Part shown: positions 25,911-34,922 of the stretch, in pieces
Layout of the letters: each line of letters starts with the position of its first letter
Numbering within the stretch: the first letter of the stretch is position 1
Assembly (NCBI RefSeq): GCF_002250625.1
Contig: NZ_NMVQ01000008.1
Coordinates: 40,477 to 104,476, forward strand
Source of the DNA: Enemella dayhoffiae
GTDB taxonomy: Bacteria; Actinomycetota; Actinomycetes; Propionibacteriales; Propionibacteriaceae
Length of the DNA: 64,000 bases
Reading direction: 5' to 3'
Position numbers and translations under genes: made by a program
Notes under the pieces: model-generated
Databases searched by the model: none
The model's input: the letters and a program-made list of their open reading frames with translations, nothing else
Told to the model about the DNA's origin: nothing

Positions 25911-27323
25911 TCAGCCCTCGGCGCTGGTGGTGTGATAGTCGCTGTCGCGGGTCTCGTGCGCCAACGCCAGCCCGACCATGGTGGTGATCGCCGCCGCCAC
26001 CACATAGAACCCGACATAGACGATCCTGCCGCCGTTCAGCTGCCAGAGCGCGACCAGCGCGAAGGGTGCCGGTCCGGCGCCGACCACCGAGGCCAGGTTG
26101 TAGGAGACCGCCGAGCCGGTGTAGCGGACATTGGCCGGGAACAGTTCGGGCAGGTACGCCGCCATCGGGCCGTAGGTCAGCCCCATCAGGGTGAACCCGA
26201 TGATCAGCCCGAGCAGTGCGCCATATCTGCCGGCGTTGAAGATGGGGTGCAGCGCGAGCCCGTACGCCGCGATCAGCACGGTGACCCCCATCAGCATCCG
26301 CTTGCGGCCCAGCCGCTCGGCCAGCGGCCCGGAGACCACGGTGAAGATGCCGAAGAACACCACCGCGATGATCAGGTAGGTCAGGAACTCGGTCCGGGCG
26401 AAACCCAGTCCCGGGGTGAAACCAGCTGCGTTGAAAGGCTTTCCTGCCTTCGCGGCGGCCGCTGCGGCCTTCTCCACGGTGTCGGCCGTGGTGCCGTAGG
26501 TCAGCGTGAACGCGGTCATCATGTAGAAGATGACGTAGGTCGCGACCATCACGATGGTGCCCAGGATCAGCGGCTTCCACGAGCTCTTCAGCACGGTCGC
26601 CAGCGGCAGGCGTACCACCTGGTTCTCGTCGAGCACCTTCTGGAAGGAGGGTGTCTCGATCAGCTGGAACCGCACGTAGAGACCGACCGCGACCAGCAGG
26701 GCCGAGACCAGGAACGGGATCCGCCAGCCCCAGGCGCTGAACGCCTCCGCACTCAGGTTCTGGTTCAGCAGCAGGAAGAGCAGGTTGGAGGTGAGGAAAC
26801 CGATCGGCGCACCGAGCTGGGGAAAGGTTCCATAGATGGCGCGCTTTCCGGGCGGCGCGTTCTCGGTCGCCAGCAGCGCGGCGCCGGACCACTCACCACC
26901 GAGTCCGATGCCCTGGCAGAAGCGCAGCACCACCAGGAACAGCGGAGCCAAGATGGCCCAGCCGGGAGTGTGCGCGGTGGGCAGGCAGCCGATCAGGAAG
27001 GTGCCGATGCCCATCACCAGCAGGCTCGCCACCAGCGTCTTCTTGCGACCGACCCGGTCGCCGAAGTGCCCGAAGATCAGCGACCCGAGCGGACGGGCGA
27101 GGAAGGCGACACCGAACACGGCGAAGGAGGCCAGCAGTTCGGTGGTCGGGTTCTTCGACGGGAAGAACAGGCTGGGAAAGACCAGGGAGGCGGCCGTCCC
27201 GTAGGCATAGAAGTCGAAGAACTCGATCGTCGTTCCGACCAGGCTGGCGGTCAGCACCCGGCCGGGCCGGTTGGGGTTGTGTCCGCGGCTCAGGTGCGGG
27301 GGCAGCTCGGCGGTGTCGGTCAT
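25911..27323 (-). CDS. MFS transporter of the metabolite:H+ symporter (MHS) family
   Basis: Twelve-helix transporter of 470 residues. The first helix LTASLVGTTIEFFDFYAYG (about 22-40) is the MHS family signature, and the loop 2-3 motif is FGHFGDRVGRKKTL. A second RLGRKRMLMG repeat lies between helices 8 and 9. MHS members import proline/betaine, citrate, alpha-ketoglutarate, shikimate or similar compounds; the substrate cannot be told. It converges on the Rieske gene with 12 bases between the stops. Upstream are two tandem copies of the dispersed CTTCGACAGGCTCAG repeat and the end of the suf operon on the same strand. Confidence 0.9.
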   Translation of the reverse strand: MTDTAELPPHLSRGHNPNRPGRVLTASLVGTTIEFFDFYAYGTAASLVFPSLFFPSKNPTTELLASFAVFGVAFLARPLGSLIFGHFGDRVGRKKTLVASLLVMGIGTFLIGCLPTAHTPGWAILAPLFLVVLRFCQGIGLGGEWSGAALLATENAPPGKRAIYGTFPQLGAPIGFLTSNLLFLLLNQNLSAEAFSAWGWRIPFLVSALLVAVGLYVRFQLIETPSFQKVLDENQVVRLPLATVLKSSWKPLILGTIVMVATYVIFYMMTAFTLTYGTTADTVEKAAAAAAKAGKPFNAAGFTPGLGFARTEFLTYLIIAVVFFGIFTVVSGPLAERLGRKRMLMGVTVLIAAYGLALHPIFNAGRYGALLGLIIGFTLMGLTYGPMAAYLPELFPANVRYTGSAVSYNLASVVGAGPAPFALVALWQLNGGRIVYVGFYVVAAAITTMVGLALAHETRDSDYHTTSAEG

Positions 27324-27400
27324 CGTCGTCCTTCGGTCGGGGGCGGGATGACCCTAGGCCCCACCGACCGAAACGCGGACACCCCGTCCCACCATGTGGG

Positions 27401-27440
27401 CCCTTCGACAGGCTCAGGGACCCTTCGACAGGCTCAGGAG
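27401..27440. repeat. Two tandem copies of the CTTCGACAGGCTCAG dispersed repeat
   Basis: A 20-base unit CCCTTCGACAGGCTCAGG plus two bases occurs twice head to tail. The core is shared by single or paired copies at 29655, 31707, 31733 and 52985. It lies between sufT and the MFS gene. Similar short repeats are known from many actinobacterial genomes. Confidence 0.85.
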
Positions 27441-27452
27441 CGTGGGAGGGGC

Positions 27453-27860
27453 TCAGACGTTGAAGCCGAGCATCCGCAGCTGGTCGCGGCCGTCGTCGGA
27501 GATCTTCTCCGGCGTCCACGGCGGCATCCAGACCCAGTTGATCGCGGTGCGCGAGGCGAGGTCCTGCAGCGCGGTGTTGGTCTGGTCCTCGATCACATCG
27601 GTCAGCGGACAGGCCGCCGAGGTCAGCGTCATGTCCACGGTGACGGCGGAATCGTCGTCCACGTGCAGCCCATAGACAAGGCCGAGGTCGACGACGTTGA
27701 TCCCCAGCTCGGGGTCGACCACGTCCTTGAGCGCCTCGTAGAGGTCGTCCTCGGACGGCTTCTCCCCCACGACACCAGGCTGCTCGACCTGATCCGGCAG
27801 GGTGTCGCGGACCCGGTCGGAGGGGCGTTCGGTGGCCTGCTCGGTGCTCTGCTCACTCAT
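27453..27860 (-). CDS. sufT: SufT-like iron-sulfur assembly protein (DUF59/MIP18 family)
   Basis: Small protein of 135 residues with the DUF59 fold: LYEALKDVVDPELGINVVDLGLVYGL (about 40-65) and the conserved Cys in LTSAACPLTDVIEDQ (about 79-93). SufT supports iron-sulfur protein maturation under demand. The N-terminal 38 residues are polar and unconserved. It is the last gene of the suf operon, 18 bases after sufU, the same order as in mycobacteria (Rv1466). Confidence 0.9.
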   Translation of the reverse strand: MSEQSTEQATERPSDRVRDTLPDQVEQPGVVGEKPSEDDLYEALKDVVDPELGINVVDLGLVYGLHVDDDSAVTVDMTLTSAACPLTDVIEDQTNTALQDLASRTAINWVWMPPWTPEKISDDGRDQLRMLGFNV

Positions 27861-27878
27861 CGGATTTCCTTTCGCCGT

Positions 27879-28334
27879 TCACTTGTCCGCGTGCTGGTCA
27901 CTGGCGCCGGCCTGCAGCGCGGCGTCCCGGAAGGCCTCCCAGCCGAGCAGGGCGCACTTGATCCGGGCCGGAAACTTCGCCACCCCGACGAACGCGATCG
28001 CGTCCTCGAACCGGTCCTCGTCGGGGTCGTAGTCGCCCCGGGAGTCCATCATCACCTTGAACTCCCGGTGCAGGTCGAACGCGTCGTCGACCTTCTTGCC
28101 GATCACCAGGTCGGTCATCACCGAGGTGGACGCCTGGGAGATCGAGCAACCCTCGGCGTCATAGGAGATGTCGGCGACGGTGTCCCCGTCCAGGTGCACC
28201 CGCAGCGTCAGCTCGTCGCCGCAGCTCGGGTTCACGTGGTGCACCTCGGCCTCGTGCGGATCGCGCAGACCGCTGTGGTGCTTGGCCTTGTAGTGATCCA
28301 GGATGATCTCCTGGTACAACTCCTCGACGTTCAT
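27879..28334 (-). CDS. sufU: SufU zinc-dependent sulfurtransferase
   Basis: Accepts persulfide sulfur from SufS and passes it to the SufBCD scaffold in Gram-positive bacteria. The 151-residue protein has the zinc-binding set Cys38, Asp40, Cys63 and Cys127 (NPSCGD, EGCSIS, IKCALL), and the SufU-specific insertion between Cys63 and Cys127 that separates it from IscU. The ATG at 28334 begins one base past the sufS stop codon. The longer open frame upstream is antisense noise in sufS. Confidence 0.95.
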   Translation of the reverse strand: MNVEELYQEIILDHYKAKHHSGLRDPHEAEVHHVNPSCGDELTLRVHLDGDTVADISYDAEGCSISQASTSVMTDLVIGKKVDDAFDLHREFKVMMDSRGDYDPDEDRFEDAIAFVGVAKFPARIKCALLGWEAFRDAALQAGASDQHADK

Positions 28335-28335
28335 C

Positions 28336-29640
28336 TCAACCCCTGAAGAACTTGATCGTGTACGCCAGCGCGTCGACCAGGGTGTCGATCTCGGCCTGGC
28401 TCGTGTAGAGGTAGAACGACGCCCGCGTCGACGACTGCACGCCCAGCCGATCGTGCAGCGGTCGCGCACAGTGGTGCCCGCCGCGGACGGCGACCAGCCG
28501 GCTGTCCAGCAGCTGAGCGACATCGTGCGGGTGGATGTCGTCGAGGGTGAACGAGATCGCACCCCCGCGGTCCACCGGCTCGCTCGGTCCGAGGATCTTC
28601 AACCCGGGCAGGGTTTTCAGCCCTTCCAGGGCGTACGCCGTGATCTCCCGTTCGTGCCGGGAGACCGATCCCATGCCGATCCCGGACAGATAGTCCACCG
28701 CTGCGCCGAGGCCGGCCGCCTGGGCGATCGGGGGCGTACCCGCCTCGAACCGGTGCGGGGGCGGCGCGAAGGTCGACCCGGACATCCGTACGATCTCGAT
28801 CATCTCTCCCCCGCCGAGGAACGGCGGCAACTCGGCGAGCAGGTCATAGCGACCCCAGAGCACGCCGATGCCGGTCGGGCCGACCATCTTGTGCCCGGTG
28901 AACGCCATCAGGTCCGCACCCAGCTCGGACACCCGCGTCTGCAACTGCGGTACGCCCTGGGAGGCGTCGACCACCATCACCGCGCCCACGGCGTGCGCCT
29001 GATCGGCGATCCGGCGGATCGGGTTGACGGTGCCGAGCACGTTGGACACCCAGGTCACCGAGACCACCTTGGTGCGCTCGTTGATCAGCCCGTCCCGTTC
29101 GGCGGCGGCCAGGTCGAGGCGACCCTCCTCGGTGATGTCGAACCAGCGCAGGGTGGCGCCGGTCCGCTCGGCCAGCAGCTGCCACGGCACGATGTTGGAG
29201 TGGTGCTCCATCACCGACACCACGATCTCGTCACCTGGGCCGAGCCGACTGCCGAGCGTGTGGGCACACAGATTCAGCGCCTCGGAGGCGTTCTTGGTGA
29301 ACACCACCTCCTCGCTGCGCGCGGCCCCGATGAACGCCGCCACCTTGGCCCGGCCACCCTCGAACGCCTCGGTCGCCTCGGCACCCAGCAGGTGCATCGC
29401 CCGCGCCACGTTGGCGTTGTGGTCACGGTAGTGCTCGGCGATCGTGTCGATCACCACCTGCGGCTTCTGCGAGGTGTTCGCGGAGTCGAGGTAGGTGATC
29501 GGCCGACCGCCGGATTCCCTGCTGAGGATGGGAAAGTCGCGGCGTACCGCGTCGATGTCGATCCCGTGCGGCAGCGGCAACCTGGCTCCGCTGAGCGGGG
29601 CCGGGTCGGGGATCTCCTCGTTGGTGTGGGTCTGGGTCAT
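28336..29640 (-). CDS. sufS: SufS cysteine desulfurase
   Basis: PLP enzyme that removes sulfur from cysteine and loads it on SufU. Group II desulfurase of 434 residues: PLP-binding Lys251 in FTGHKMVGP, and catalytic Cys391 in RGGHHCARP on a short loop. The N-terminal 28 residues precede the conserved start (VRRDFPILS). It is followed at one base by sufU, and preceded by sufC with a 60-base gap that holds one copy of the dispersed repeat, the only sizeable gap in this half of the operon. Confidence 0.96.
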   Translation of the reverse strand: MTQTHTNEEIPDPAPLSGARLPLPHGIDIDAVRRDFPILSRESGGRPITYLDSANTSQKPQVVIDTIAEHYRDHNANVARAMHLLGAEATEAFEGGRAKVAAFIGAARSEEVVFTKNASEALNLCAHTLGSRLGPGDEIVVSVMEHHSNIVPWQLLAERTGATLRWFDITEEGRLDLAAAERDGLINERTKVVSVTWVSNVLGTVNPIRRIADQAHAVGAVMVVDASQGVPQLQTRVSELGADLMAFTGHKMVGPTGIGVLWGRYDLLAELPPFLGGGEMIEIVRMSGSTFAPPPHRFEAGTPPIAQAAGLGAAVDYLSGIGMGSVSRHEREITAYALEGLKTLPGLKILGPSEPVDRGGAISFTLDDIHPHDVAQLLDSRLVAVRGGHHCARPLHDRLGVQSSTRASFYLYTSQAEIDTLVDALAYTIKFFRG

Positions 29641-29654
29641 CGCTCTCCTGGTGG

Positions 29655-29669
29655 CTTCGACAGGCTCAG
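29655..29669. repeat. Single copy of the CTTCGACAGGCTCAG dispersed repeat
   Basis: Lies in the 60-base gap between sufC and sufS, followed by CCAGCGTGGG and a partial echo (CGCAGCCAGCGT) a few bases on. On the transcribed strand it reads CTGAGCCTGTCGAAG. Confidence 0.85.
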
Positions 29670-29700
29670 CCAGCGTGGGTCAGGCGCAGCCAGCGTCGGG

Positions 29701-30462
29701 TCAGGCGCGGGCGGCGCGCAGGTACTTGTCGTAGCCCTCGGCCTCGAGCTGGGCGGCGAGCTCCGGGCCGCCCTGCTCCACGAAGTGGCCGTCGATGAAC
29801 ACGTGCACGTGATCGGGCTTGATGTAGTTGAGGATGCGCGTGTAGTGGGTGATCAGCAGCACGCCGCGATCGCCCTGTCCGGCGTACCGGTTCACGCCCT
29901 CAGAGGCGATCCGCAGCGCATCGATGTCGAGACCGGAGTCGGTCTCGTCGAGAACGGCGAACTTCGGGTTCAGCAGCTCCAACTGGGCGATCTCGTGACG
30001 CTTCTTCTCACCACCGGAGAACCCCTCGTTGACCGAGCGCTGGGCGAAACTCTTGTCCAGGTTGACCCGATCGAGCACGCCGTTGACGTCCTTGACGAAC
30101 TGACGCAACTTCGGCGCCTCACCGTCGATGGCGGTCTTGGCGGTGCGCAGGAAGTTCGACACCGACACCCCGGGCACCTCGACCGGGTACTGCATGGCCA
30201 GGAACAACCCGGCCCGCGCCCGCTCGTCGACCGACAGCGCCAGCAGGTCCTCCCCGTCCAGGGTGACCGTGCCGGAGGTGACCTGATACTTCGGGTGGCC
30301 GGCGATGGCATACGCCAGGGTGGACTTGCCCGAACCGTTCGGGCCCATGATCGCGTGCACCTCACCGGAGTTCACCGTGAGATCGACCCCCTTGAGGATC
30401 TCCTTGGCACCGCTCTCGGTGTCGACGCTGACGTGCAGGTCCTTGATCTCGAGCTTCGACAT
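29701..30462 (-). CDS. sufC: SufC Fe-S assembly ATPase
   Basis: ABC-type ATPase of the SufBCD scaffold complex, cytoplasmic and without a membrane partner. The 253-residue protein has Walker A GPNGSGKST (about 37-45), the SufC-specific FSGGEKKRHEIAQLELLNP signature region, Walker B FAVLDETDSGLDIDAL and an H-loop ITHYTRIL. The ATG at 30462 (MSKLEIKDLHV) is the canonical start; it lies one base beyond the sufD stop. The five extra codons of the open frame are not needed. Confidence 0.97.
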   Translation of the reverse strand: MSKLEIKDLHVSVDTESGAKEILKGVDLTVNSGEVHAIMGPNGSGKSTLAYAIAGHPKYQVTSGTVTLDGEDLLALSVDERARAGLFLAMQYPVEVPGVSVSNFLRTAKTAIDGEAPKLRQFVKDVNGVLDRVNLDKSFAQRSVNEGFSGGEKKRHEIAQLELLNPKFAVLDETDSGLDIDALRIASEGVNRYAGQGDRGVLLITHYTRILNYIKPDHVHVFIDGHFVEQGGPELAAQLEAEGYDKYLRAARA

Positions 30463-30463
30463 T

Positions 30464-31675
30464 TCAGGCTTCCTCACCTTCGGTGGCGGATTCGTTGGTC
30501 AGTGTGGGCGAGCCGACGGTGCTGGCCAGCTCTGCCTCGATGGCGGTGAGCAGGTGCTGCTCCACCTCCGGTACGCCGATCCGGCGGATGATGTCGGCGA
30601 AGAAGCCGTGCACCACCAGGCGACGCGCCTCGACCTCGTCGATCCCGCGGCTGCGCAGATAGAACAGCTGCTGGTCATCGAACCGGCCGGTGGTGGAGGC
30701 GTGGCCCGCCCCCTCGATCTCGCCGGTCTCGATCTCCAGGTTGGGCACCGAGTCGGCCTTGCACCCGTCGGTCAGCAGCAGGTTCTTGTTGGACTCATAG
30801 GTTTCGATCCCCTCGGCCATCTTGCGGATCAGCACATCGCCGACCCACACGCTGTGCGCCCGCTTTCCCTGCAGGGCGCCGCGATAGTCGACGTTGGAGC
30901 GGGTACGCGGGGCGTTGTGGTCAACCAGCAGCCGGTGCTCGATGTGCTGGCCGGCATCCACGAAATAGAGCCCGTACTGGTCCGCCGACCCGCCGGGGCC
31001 GGCGTATTCCACGGTCTCGGCGAGCCGGACCAGGTCGCCGCCGAGGGACACCGCGACGCTGCGCAGCTGGGCGTCCCGGCCCACGGTGAAGGAGGTCTGG
31101 CCGGTGTGCACGGCGTCATCGGCCCAGTCGGCGATCTGGACGAAGGTGACGTCGGCGCCGTCGCCCACCAGCACCTGGGTCAGCGCGCTGTAGGTGGCCG
31201 AGCCGCGGTGGCGTACCGCGATGGTGGCGCGCGCGTGGTGGCCGACGGTGACCACCACATGCCCGTGCACCACGTCCTCGGCCGAGCCGCCGGTCAGGTC
31301 GATCACCACCGGTTCGGTGAGCTCGACGTTGGCCGGGATGTCGACCCGAGTGGCGCCGCCGGCGTACTCGGCGGCCAGCGCGGCGAGCCGGTTGCTCGGG
31401 GCGCGCCCGCCGAGCGCCCGCGCGTCGGCACTGCTGATCGCCTCGATCGTCACCTGGGCGGGGGTTGCGGTCTGCCAGTCGAGTCGCGCACCGGTACCGG
31501 TGGCCTCCATCAGCCCGCGCAGCCGACGCAGCGGGGTGAACCGCCAGATCTCCTCGCGGCCCTGGGGGACGGGGTGGTCGGCCAGGTCATAGGAGGGTCG
31601 CGCGTGCAGGTGCGAGGCGACCTTCGACTCGACCGCCCCCTGCACGTTCGGGGTGTGCTTGGTGTCCACTGACAA
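30464..31675 (-). CDS. sufD: SufD Fe-S scaffold component
   Basis: Beta-helical partner of SufB in the SufBC2D complex, 403 residues. The C-terminal half is the conserved SufBD core: YRGALQGKRAHSVWVGDVLI, then GCKADSVPNLEIETGEIEGAGHASTTGRFDDQQLFYLRSRG, with the His of AGHAST corresponding to the conserved SufD His. It is less conserved in the N-terminal third. It sits between sufB (78-base gap with two dispersed repeats) and sufC (one-base gap). Confidence 0.95.
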   Translation of the reverse strand: MSVDTKHTPNVQGAVESKVASHLHARPSYDLADHPVPQGREEIWRFTPLRRLRGLMEATGTGARLDWQTATPAQVTIEAISSADARALGGRAPSNRLAALAAEYAGGATRVDIPANVELTEPVVIDLTGGSAEDVVHGHVVVTVGHHARATIAVRHRGSATYSALTQVLVGDGADVTFVQIADWADDAVHTGQTSFTVGRDAQLRSVAVSLGGDLVRLAETVEYAGPGGSADQYGLYFVDAGQHIEHRLLVDHNAPRTRSNVDYRGALQGKRAHSVWVGDVLIRKMAEGIETYESNKNLLLTDGCKADSVPNLEIETGEIEGAGHASTTGRFDDQQLFYLRSRGIDEVEARRLVVHGFFADIIRRIGVPEVEQHLLTAIEAELASTVGSPTLTNESATEGEEA

Positions 31676-31706
31676 CGTCGCGGTTCTCTTTCTGGGTTGG
31701 AATTGG

Positions 31707-31747
31707 CTTCGACAGGCTCAGCCGGCGTTGGGCTTCGACAGGCTCAG
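31707..31747. repeat. Two spaced copies of the CTTCGACAGGCTCAG dispersed repeat
   Basis: Copies at 31707-31721 and 31733-31747, each followed by CCGGCGT, fill most of the 78-base gap between sufB and sufD. The 26-base period suggests a tandem duplication of the repeat with its flank. Confidence 0.85.
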
Positions 31748-31753
31748 CCGGCG

Positions 31754-33184
31754 TCAGCCGACCGCGCCCTCCATCTGCAGCTCGATCAGCCGGTTGAGCT
31801 CCAGGGCATATTCCATCGGCAGCTCCTTGGCGATCGGCTCGATGAAGCCGCGCACGATCATCGCCATCGCCTCGTCCTCCTCGATGCCGCGCGACATCAG
31901 ATAGAACAGCTGATCGTCCGACACCTTGGAGACCGTCGCCTCGTGCGCCATCGACACCTCGTCCTCGCGGACGTCCACATAGGGGTAGGTGTCGGAGCGG
32001 GAGATCTGGTCCACCAGCAGCGCGTCGCATTTCACGGTGGAGGCCGAGTGGTGCGCGCCGGGCTGCACCTGGACCAGGCCGCGATAGGAGGAGCGACCGC
32101 CGGCCCGGGCGACCGACTTGGAGACGATCGAGCTCGACGTGTTCGGCGCCATGTGCACCATCTTCGAGCCGGCGTCCTGGTGCTGCCCCTCGCCGGCGAA
32201 CGCGATCGACAGGGTCTCACCGCGGGCGTGCTCACCCATCAGATAGACGGCCGGATATTTCATCGTCACCTTGGAGCCGAGGTTGCCGTCGATCCACTCC
32301 ATGGTCGCGCCCTCGGCGCAGGTGGCCCGCTTGGTGACCAGGTTGTACACGTTGGTGGACCAGTTCTGGATGGTGGTGTAGCGGCAGCGGGCGCCCTTCT
32401 TCACGATGATCTCCACCACCGCGGAGTGCAGCGAGTCCGACTTGTAGATCGGTGCGGTGCAGCCCTCGACGTAGTGCACGTAGGCGTCCTCGTCGACGAT
32501 GATCAGCGTCCGCTCGAACTGGCCCATGTTCTCGGTGTTGATCCGGAAGTAGGCCTGCAGCGGGATCTCCACGTGCACACCCTTCGGCACATAGATGAAC
32601 GAGCCGCCGGACCACACCGCGGTGTTCAGTGCGGAGAACTTGTTGTCACCGGCCGGGATCACGCTGGCGAAGTGCTCGCGGAACAGCTCCGGGTGCTCCT
32701 TCAGCGCGGTGTCGGTGTCGAGGAAGATGACGCCCTGGCGCTCGAGCTCCTCGTTGATCTTGTGATAGACGACCTCGGACTCATACTGGGCCGCGACGCC
32801 GGCGACCAGCCGCGCCTTCTCCGCCTCGGGGATGCCCAGCTTGTCGTAGGTGTTCTTGATGTCGGCGGGCAGGTCGTCCCACGTCTGCGCCTGCTTCTCG
32901 GTGGAGCGGACGAAGTACTTGATGTTGTCGAAGTCGATGTCGCCGAGGTCGGCACCCCAGGTCGGCATCGGCTTCTTGTCGAACAGCCGCAGGCCCTTCA
33001 GCCGCAGCTCGGTCATCCACTCCGGCTCGTCCTTCAGCCGGGAGATGTCACGCACCACCGCCTCGTCCACGCCGCGGCGGGCGGAGGCCCCCGCGACATC
33101 GGGGTCGTGCCAGCCGTATTCGTAGCTGCCGAGCGCCTCCAGGGTGTCGTCCTGGGTCATGATCCGCTGTTCCAGGTCAGTCAT
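31754..33184 (-). CDS. sufB: SufB Fe-S scaffold component
   Basis: Main scaffold on which the nascent cluster forms. The 476-residue protein has the full SufB pattern: [10 protein letters not shown] near residue 25, [24 protein letters not shown] middle (here [12 protein letters not shown]), [19 protein letters not shown] with the key Cys, [17 protein letters not shown], and a C-terminal core with [10 protein letters not shown]. No intein is present, unlike in M. tuberculosis. The ATG overlaps the end of sufR by eight bases, and GGGAGAA within sufR serves as its ribosome site, so sufR and sufB are translationally linked. Confidence 0.97.
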   Translation of the reverse strand: MTDLEQRIMTQDDTLEALGSYEYGWHDPDVAGASARRGVDEAVVRDISRLKDEPEWMTELRLKGLRLFDKKPMPTWGADLGDIDFDNIKYFVRSTEKQAQTWDDLPADIKNTYDKLGIPEAEKARLVAGVAAQYESEVVYHKINEELERQGVIFLDTDTALKEHPELFREHFASVIPAGDNKFSALNTAVWSGGSFIYVPKGVHVEIPLQAYFRINTENMGQFERTLIIVDEDAYVHYVEGCTAPIYKSDSLHSAVVEIIVKKGARCRYTTIQNWSTNVYNLVTKRATCAEGATMEWIDGNLGSKVTMKYPAVYLMGEHARGETLSIAFAGEGQHQDAGSKMVHMAPNTSSSIVSKSVARAGGRSSYRGLVQVQPGAHHSASTVKCDALLVDQISRSDTYPYVDVREDEVSMAHEATVSKVSDDQLFYLMSRGIEEDEAMAMIVRGFIEPIAKELPMEYALELNRLIELQMEGAVG

Positions 33185-33953
33185 GTCGATTCTCCCTCGC
33201 TCGTGGATCTGGCAGGTGCTTCTTCGGCGACGACCCGGCGGCCGTCGAGATGTGGGTGGTGCAGACCCCGTCGCCCTGGGCGATCGTGGCCAAGCGCTGC
33301 ACGGGTACGCCGAGCAGCTCCCCGAACAGCTTCGTCTCCGCCTCGCACAGCTGCGGGAATTCGGCGGCCACGTGGGCGACCGGGCAGTGGTGCTGGCAGA
33401 GCTGCTCCCCGGCCCGGGCCGGGCGTGCCGAGGCGACGTAACCGTCGGCGGACAGGGCGCGGGCCATCGCGTCCACCGGGCTGGCCGTGGGGTCGCAGTC
33501 CCGGATCTCGTGGTAGTGCCGCTCCACCTGGGCGATCCGCACCCGGGCGAGCTGATCCAGCGCGTCCGGACCGGCGGCCCGGACCAGTTGGGTCAGCGCG
33601 ACCCGGGCCAGCTCGTCGTACGCCTGGTGGAACCCCTGCCGACCGGCGTCGGTGAGCGCGAACACCTTGGCCGGACGCCCGCGGCCCCGCGCGCCGTAGA
33701 CCCGCTGCTCGCGGGCGACCAGGTCGCCGCGGTCGATCAGCACCTGCAGGTGCCGGCGGATGGCGGCGGGGGTGAGCTCGAGCCGCTCGGCGAGCTCGGC
33801 CGCCGTGGACGGCCCGTGCTGCATGATCGAGTGCTGCACCCGCTGCCGGGTGGAGGCGTCGTGATCCGCGCCCTCCACCTCGGACGGGTGGGTGACACCC
33901 GGAGCCTCGGCGAGGGTCACGGGGTCGTCCCGGTCCACTCGCATATTTTTCAC
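33177..33953 (-). CDS. sufR: SufR Fe-S-sensing repressor of the suf operon
   Basis: DeoR/ArsR-like winged-helix regulator of 258 residues. The DNA-binding domain spans about 36-105 ([27 protein letters not shown]). The C-terminal part carries Cys186, Cys190, Cys203 and Cys231, of which CQHHC plus the later two fit the cluster-binding set of SufR. With its cluster bound it represses suf; loss of the cluster relieves this (known in cyanobacteria and mycobacteria). The start is unclear: GTG 33953, ATG 33944 or GTG 33938, none with a Shine-Dalgarno. An inverted repeat abuts the first. It heads the operon. Confidence 0.93.
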   Translation of the reverse strand: MKNMRVDRDDPVTLAEAPGVTHPSEVEGADHDASTRQRVQHSIMQHGPSTAAELAERLELTPAAIRRHLQVLIDRGDLVAREQRVYGARGRGRPAKVFALTDAGRQGFHQAYDELARVALTQLVRAAGPDALDQLARVRIAQVERHYHEIRDCDPTASPVDAMARALSADGYVASARPARAGEQLCQHHCPVAHVAAEFPQLCEAETKLFGELLGVPVQRLATIAQGDGVCTTHISTAAGSSPKKHLPDPRARENRHD

Positions 33954-33970
33954 AACGCCATTCTTGCGTT
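33954..33970. promoter_or_regulatory. Inverted repeat at the sufR start, candidate SufR operator
   Basis: AACGC-N7-GCGTT lies directly before the first possible sufR start codon, in a short AT-rich patch. Autoregulation by SufR is established for the family, so an operator is expected here; the match to a known SufR motif is not exact, so this is inference. Confidence 0.35.
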
Positions 33971-34029
33971 ATTTCTTCCCGACACAAGCAAGGGTCACCT
34001 AACTCCCCCGCCCCGGGGCTCCGTGACCC

Positions 34030-34114
34030 CTGACCTGCAGTCTCCTGGATCGGCTCGACCGAAACCCAGTCCCACTGGGTTTGATCATGAACGGTTTCGG
34101 AGACTGCAGGTCAG
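34030..34114. repeat. Large nested palindrome between sufR and the ABC export genes
   Basis: Outer arms 34030-34045 and 34099-34114 are perfect 16-base complements (CTGACCTGCAGTCTCC and its reverse). Inside, AAACCCAGT-CCC-ACTGGGTTT (34062-34082) forms a second hairpin, and CCGAAACC/GGTTTCGG gives a competing pairing. Unlike the other palindromes in this window, it lies between two divergent genes, not after a stop codon. Confidence 0.8.
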
Positions 34115-34217
34115 AGCTCACGGCTCCAACCGCGCAGGGGGACGTGAACGCCCCGCCGTGCCGCACACCACAGCCTCGGCGGGCACCGATCCCGATCCGC
34201 CGCCGTAGACTGTCGGG

Positions 34218-34922
34218 GTGCCAGCCGCCCTCGAGATCGCCGACGTGCGGCTCGCCCGTGGCGGAAACCGGATCCTGGACGGGCTCTCGCTGACCGCCCC
34301 CGAGGGGCAGATCACCGCCCTGCTCGGCCCGAACGGGGCCGGCAAGACCAGCACCATCCGCTGCTGCACCACCCTGCTCACCCCCGACTCCGGGACCGTC
34401 CAGCTGTTCGGCCAGCGACCCGATCAGGCGGTGGCCGCCGGGCTGGTCGGCGTGATGCCCCAGTCGGTCGGAGCCTGGTCGGGGATCCGGCCGCTGGAGC
34501 TGCTGTCCTATCTGGCCGGGCTCGCCGCGCACCCGCTGCCGGTGGGCGCGTTGGCCACCGAGCTCGGCATCGACCGCTTCTCCGGTACGCCCTATCGCCG
34601 GCTCTCCGGGGGGCAGCAGCAACTGGTCAACCTGGCCGGCGCGCTGATCGGCCGGCCGGCGCTGGTGCTGCTCGACGAGCCCACCGCCGGGCTCGACCCG
34701 CACGTCCGTCGTCAGGTGTGGTCGCTGCTGGAGCGGCTCAGGTCGGCCGGGGTGTCGATGCTGCTCACCACCCACGCGATGGACGAGGCGCAGGCGCTGG
34801 CCGATGGCGTACACATCATCGATGCCGGCCGCGTGGTGCTCAGCGGGCCGGTCGCCGAACTGACCGCCGAGCGATCCCTGGAAGACGTGTTCCTCACCGC
34901 CACGAGACCGGAGGGGCGATGA
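34218..34922 (+). CDS. ABC exporter ATP-binding protein
   Basis: Single-domain ATPase of 234 residues in the DrrA/NatA-like class: Walker A GPNGAGKTS (about 37-45), Q-loop GVMPQSVGAW, signature LSGGQQQLVNLAGALI, Walker B LVLLDEPTAGLD and H-loop LTTHAMDEA. The start is a GTG at 34218. It overlaps the permease start by four bases (ATGA). The pair sits between sufR and ctaA as in mycobacteria (Rv1457c-Rv1458c), so a conserved link to heme or oxidase biogenesis is possible but unproven. Confidence 0.93.
   Translation: MPAALEIADVRLARGGNRILDGLSLTAPEGQITALLGPNGAGKTSTIRCCTTLLTPDSGTVQLFGQRPDQAVAAGLVGVMPQSVGAWSGIRPLELLSYLAGLAAHPLPVGALATELGIDRFSGTPYRRLSGGQQQLVNLAGALIGRPALVLLDEPTAGLDPHVRRQVWSLLERLRSAGVSMLLTTHAMDEAQALADGVHIIDAGRVVLSGPVAELTAERSLEDVFLTATRPEGR

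Noticed and set aside
25932..28346. An 804-codon open frame on the plus strand opposite the MFS, sufT and sufU genes
   Set aside because: Its composition (His, Gln, Arg, Gly rich) and lack of any motif are typical of antisense frames in 70% GC DNA. The minus-strand genes have full family motifs.
31754..33184. Intein in SufB, as in M. tuberculosis
   Set aside because: The SufB sequence is continuous, with no insertion at the usual site.
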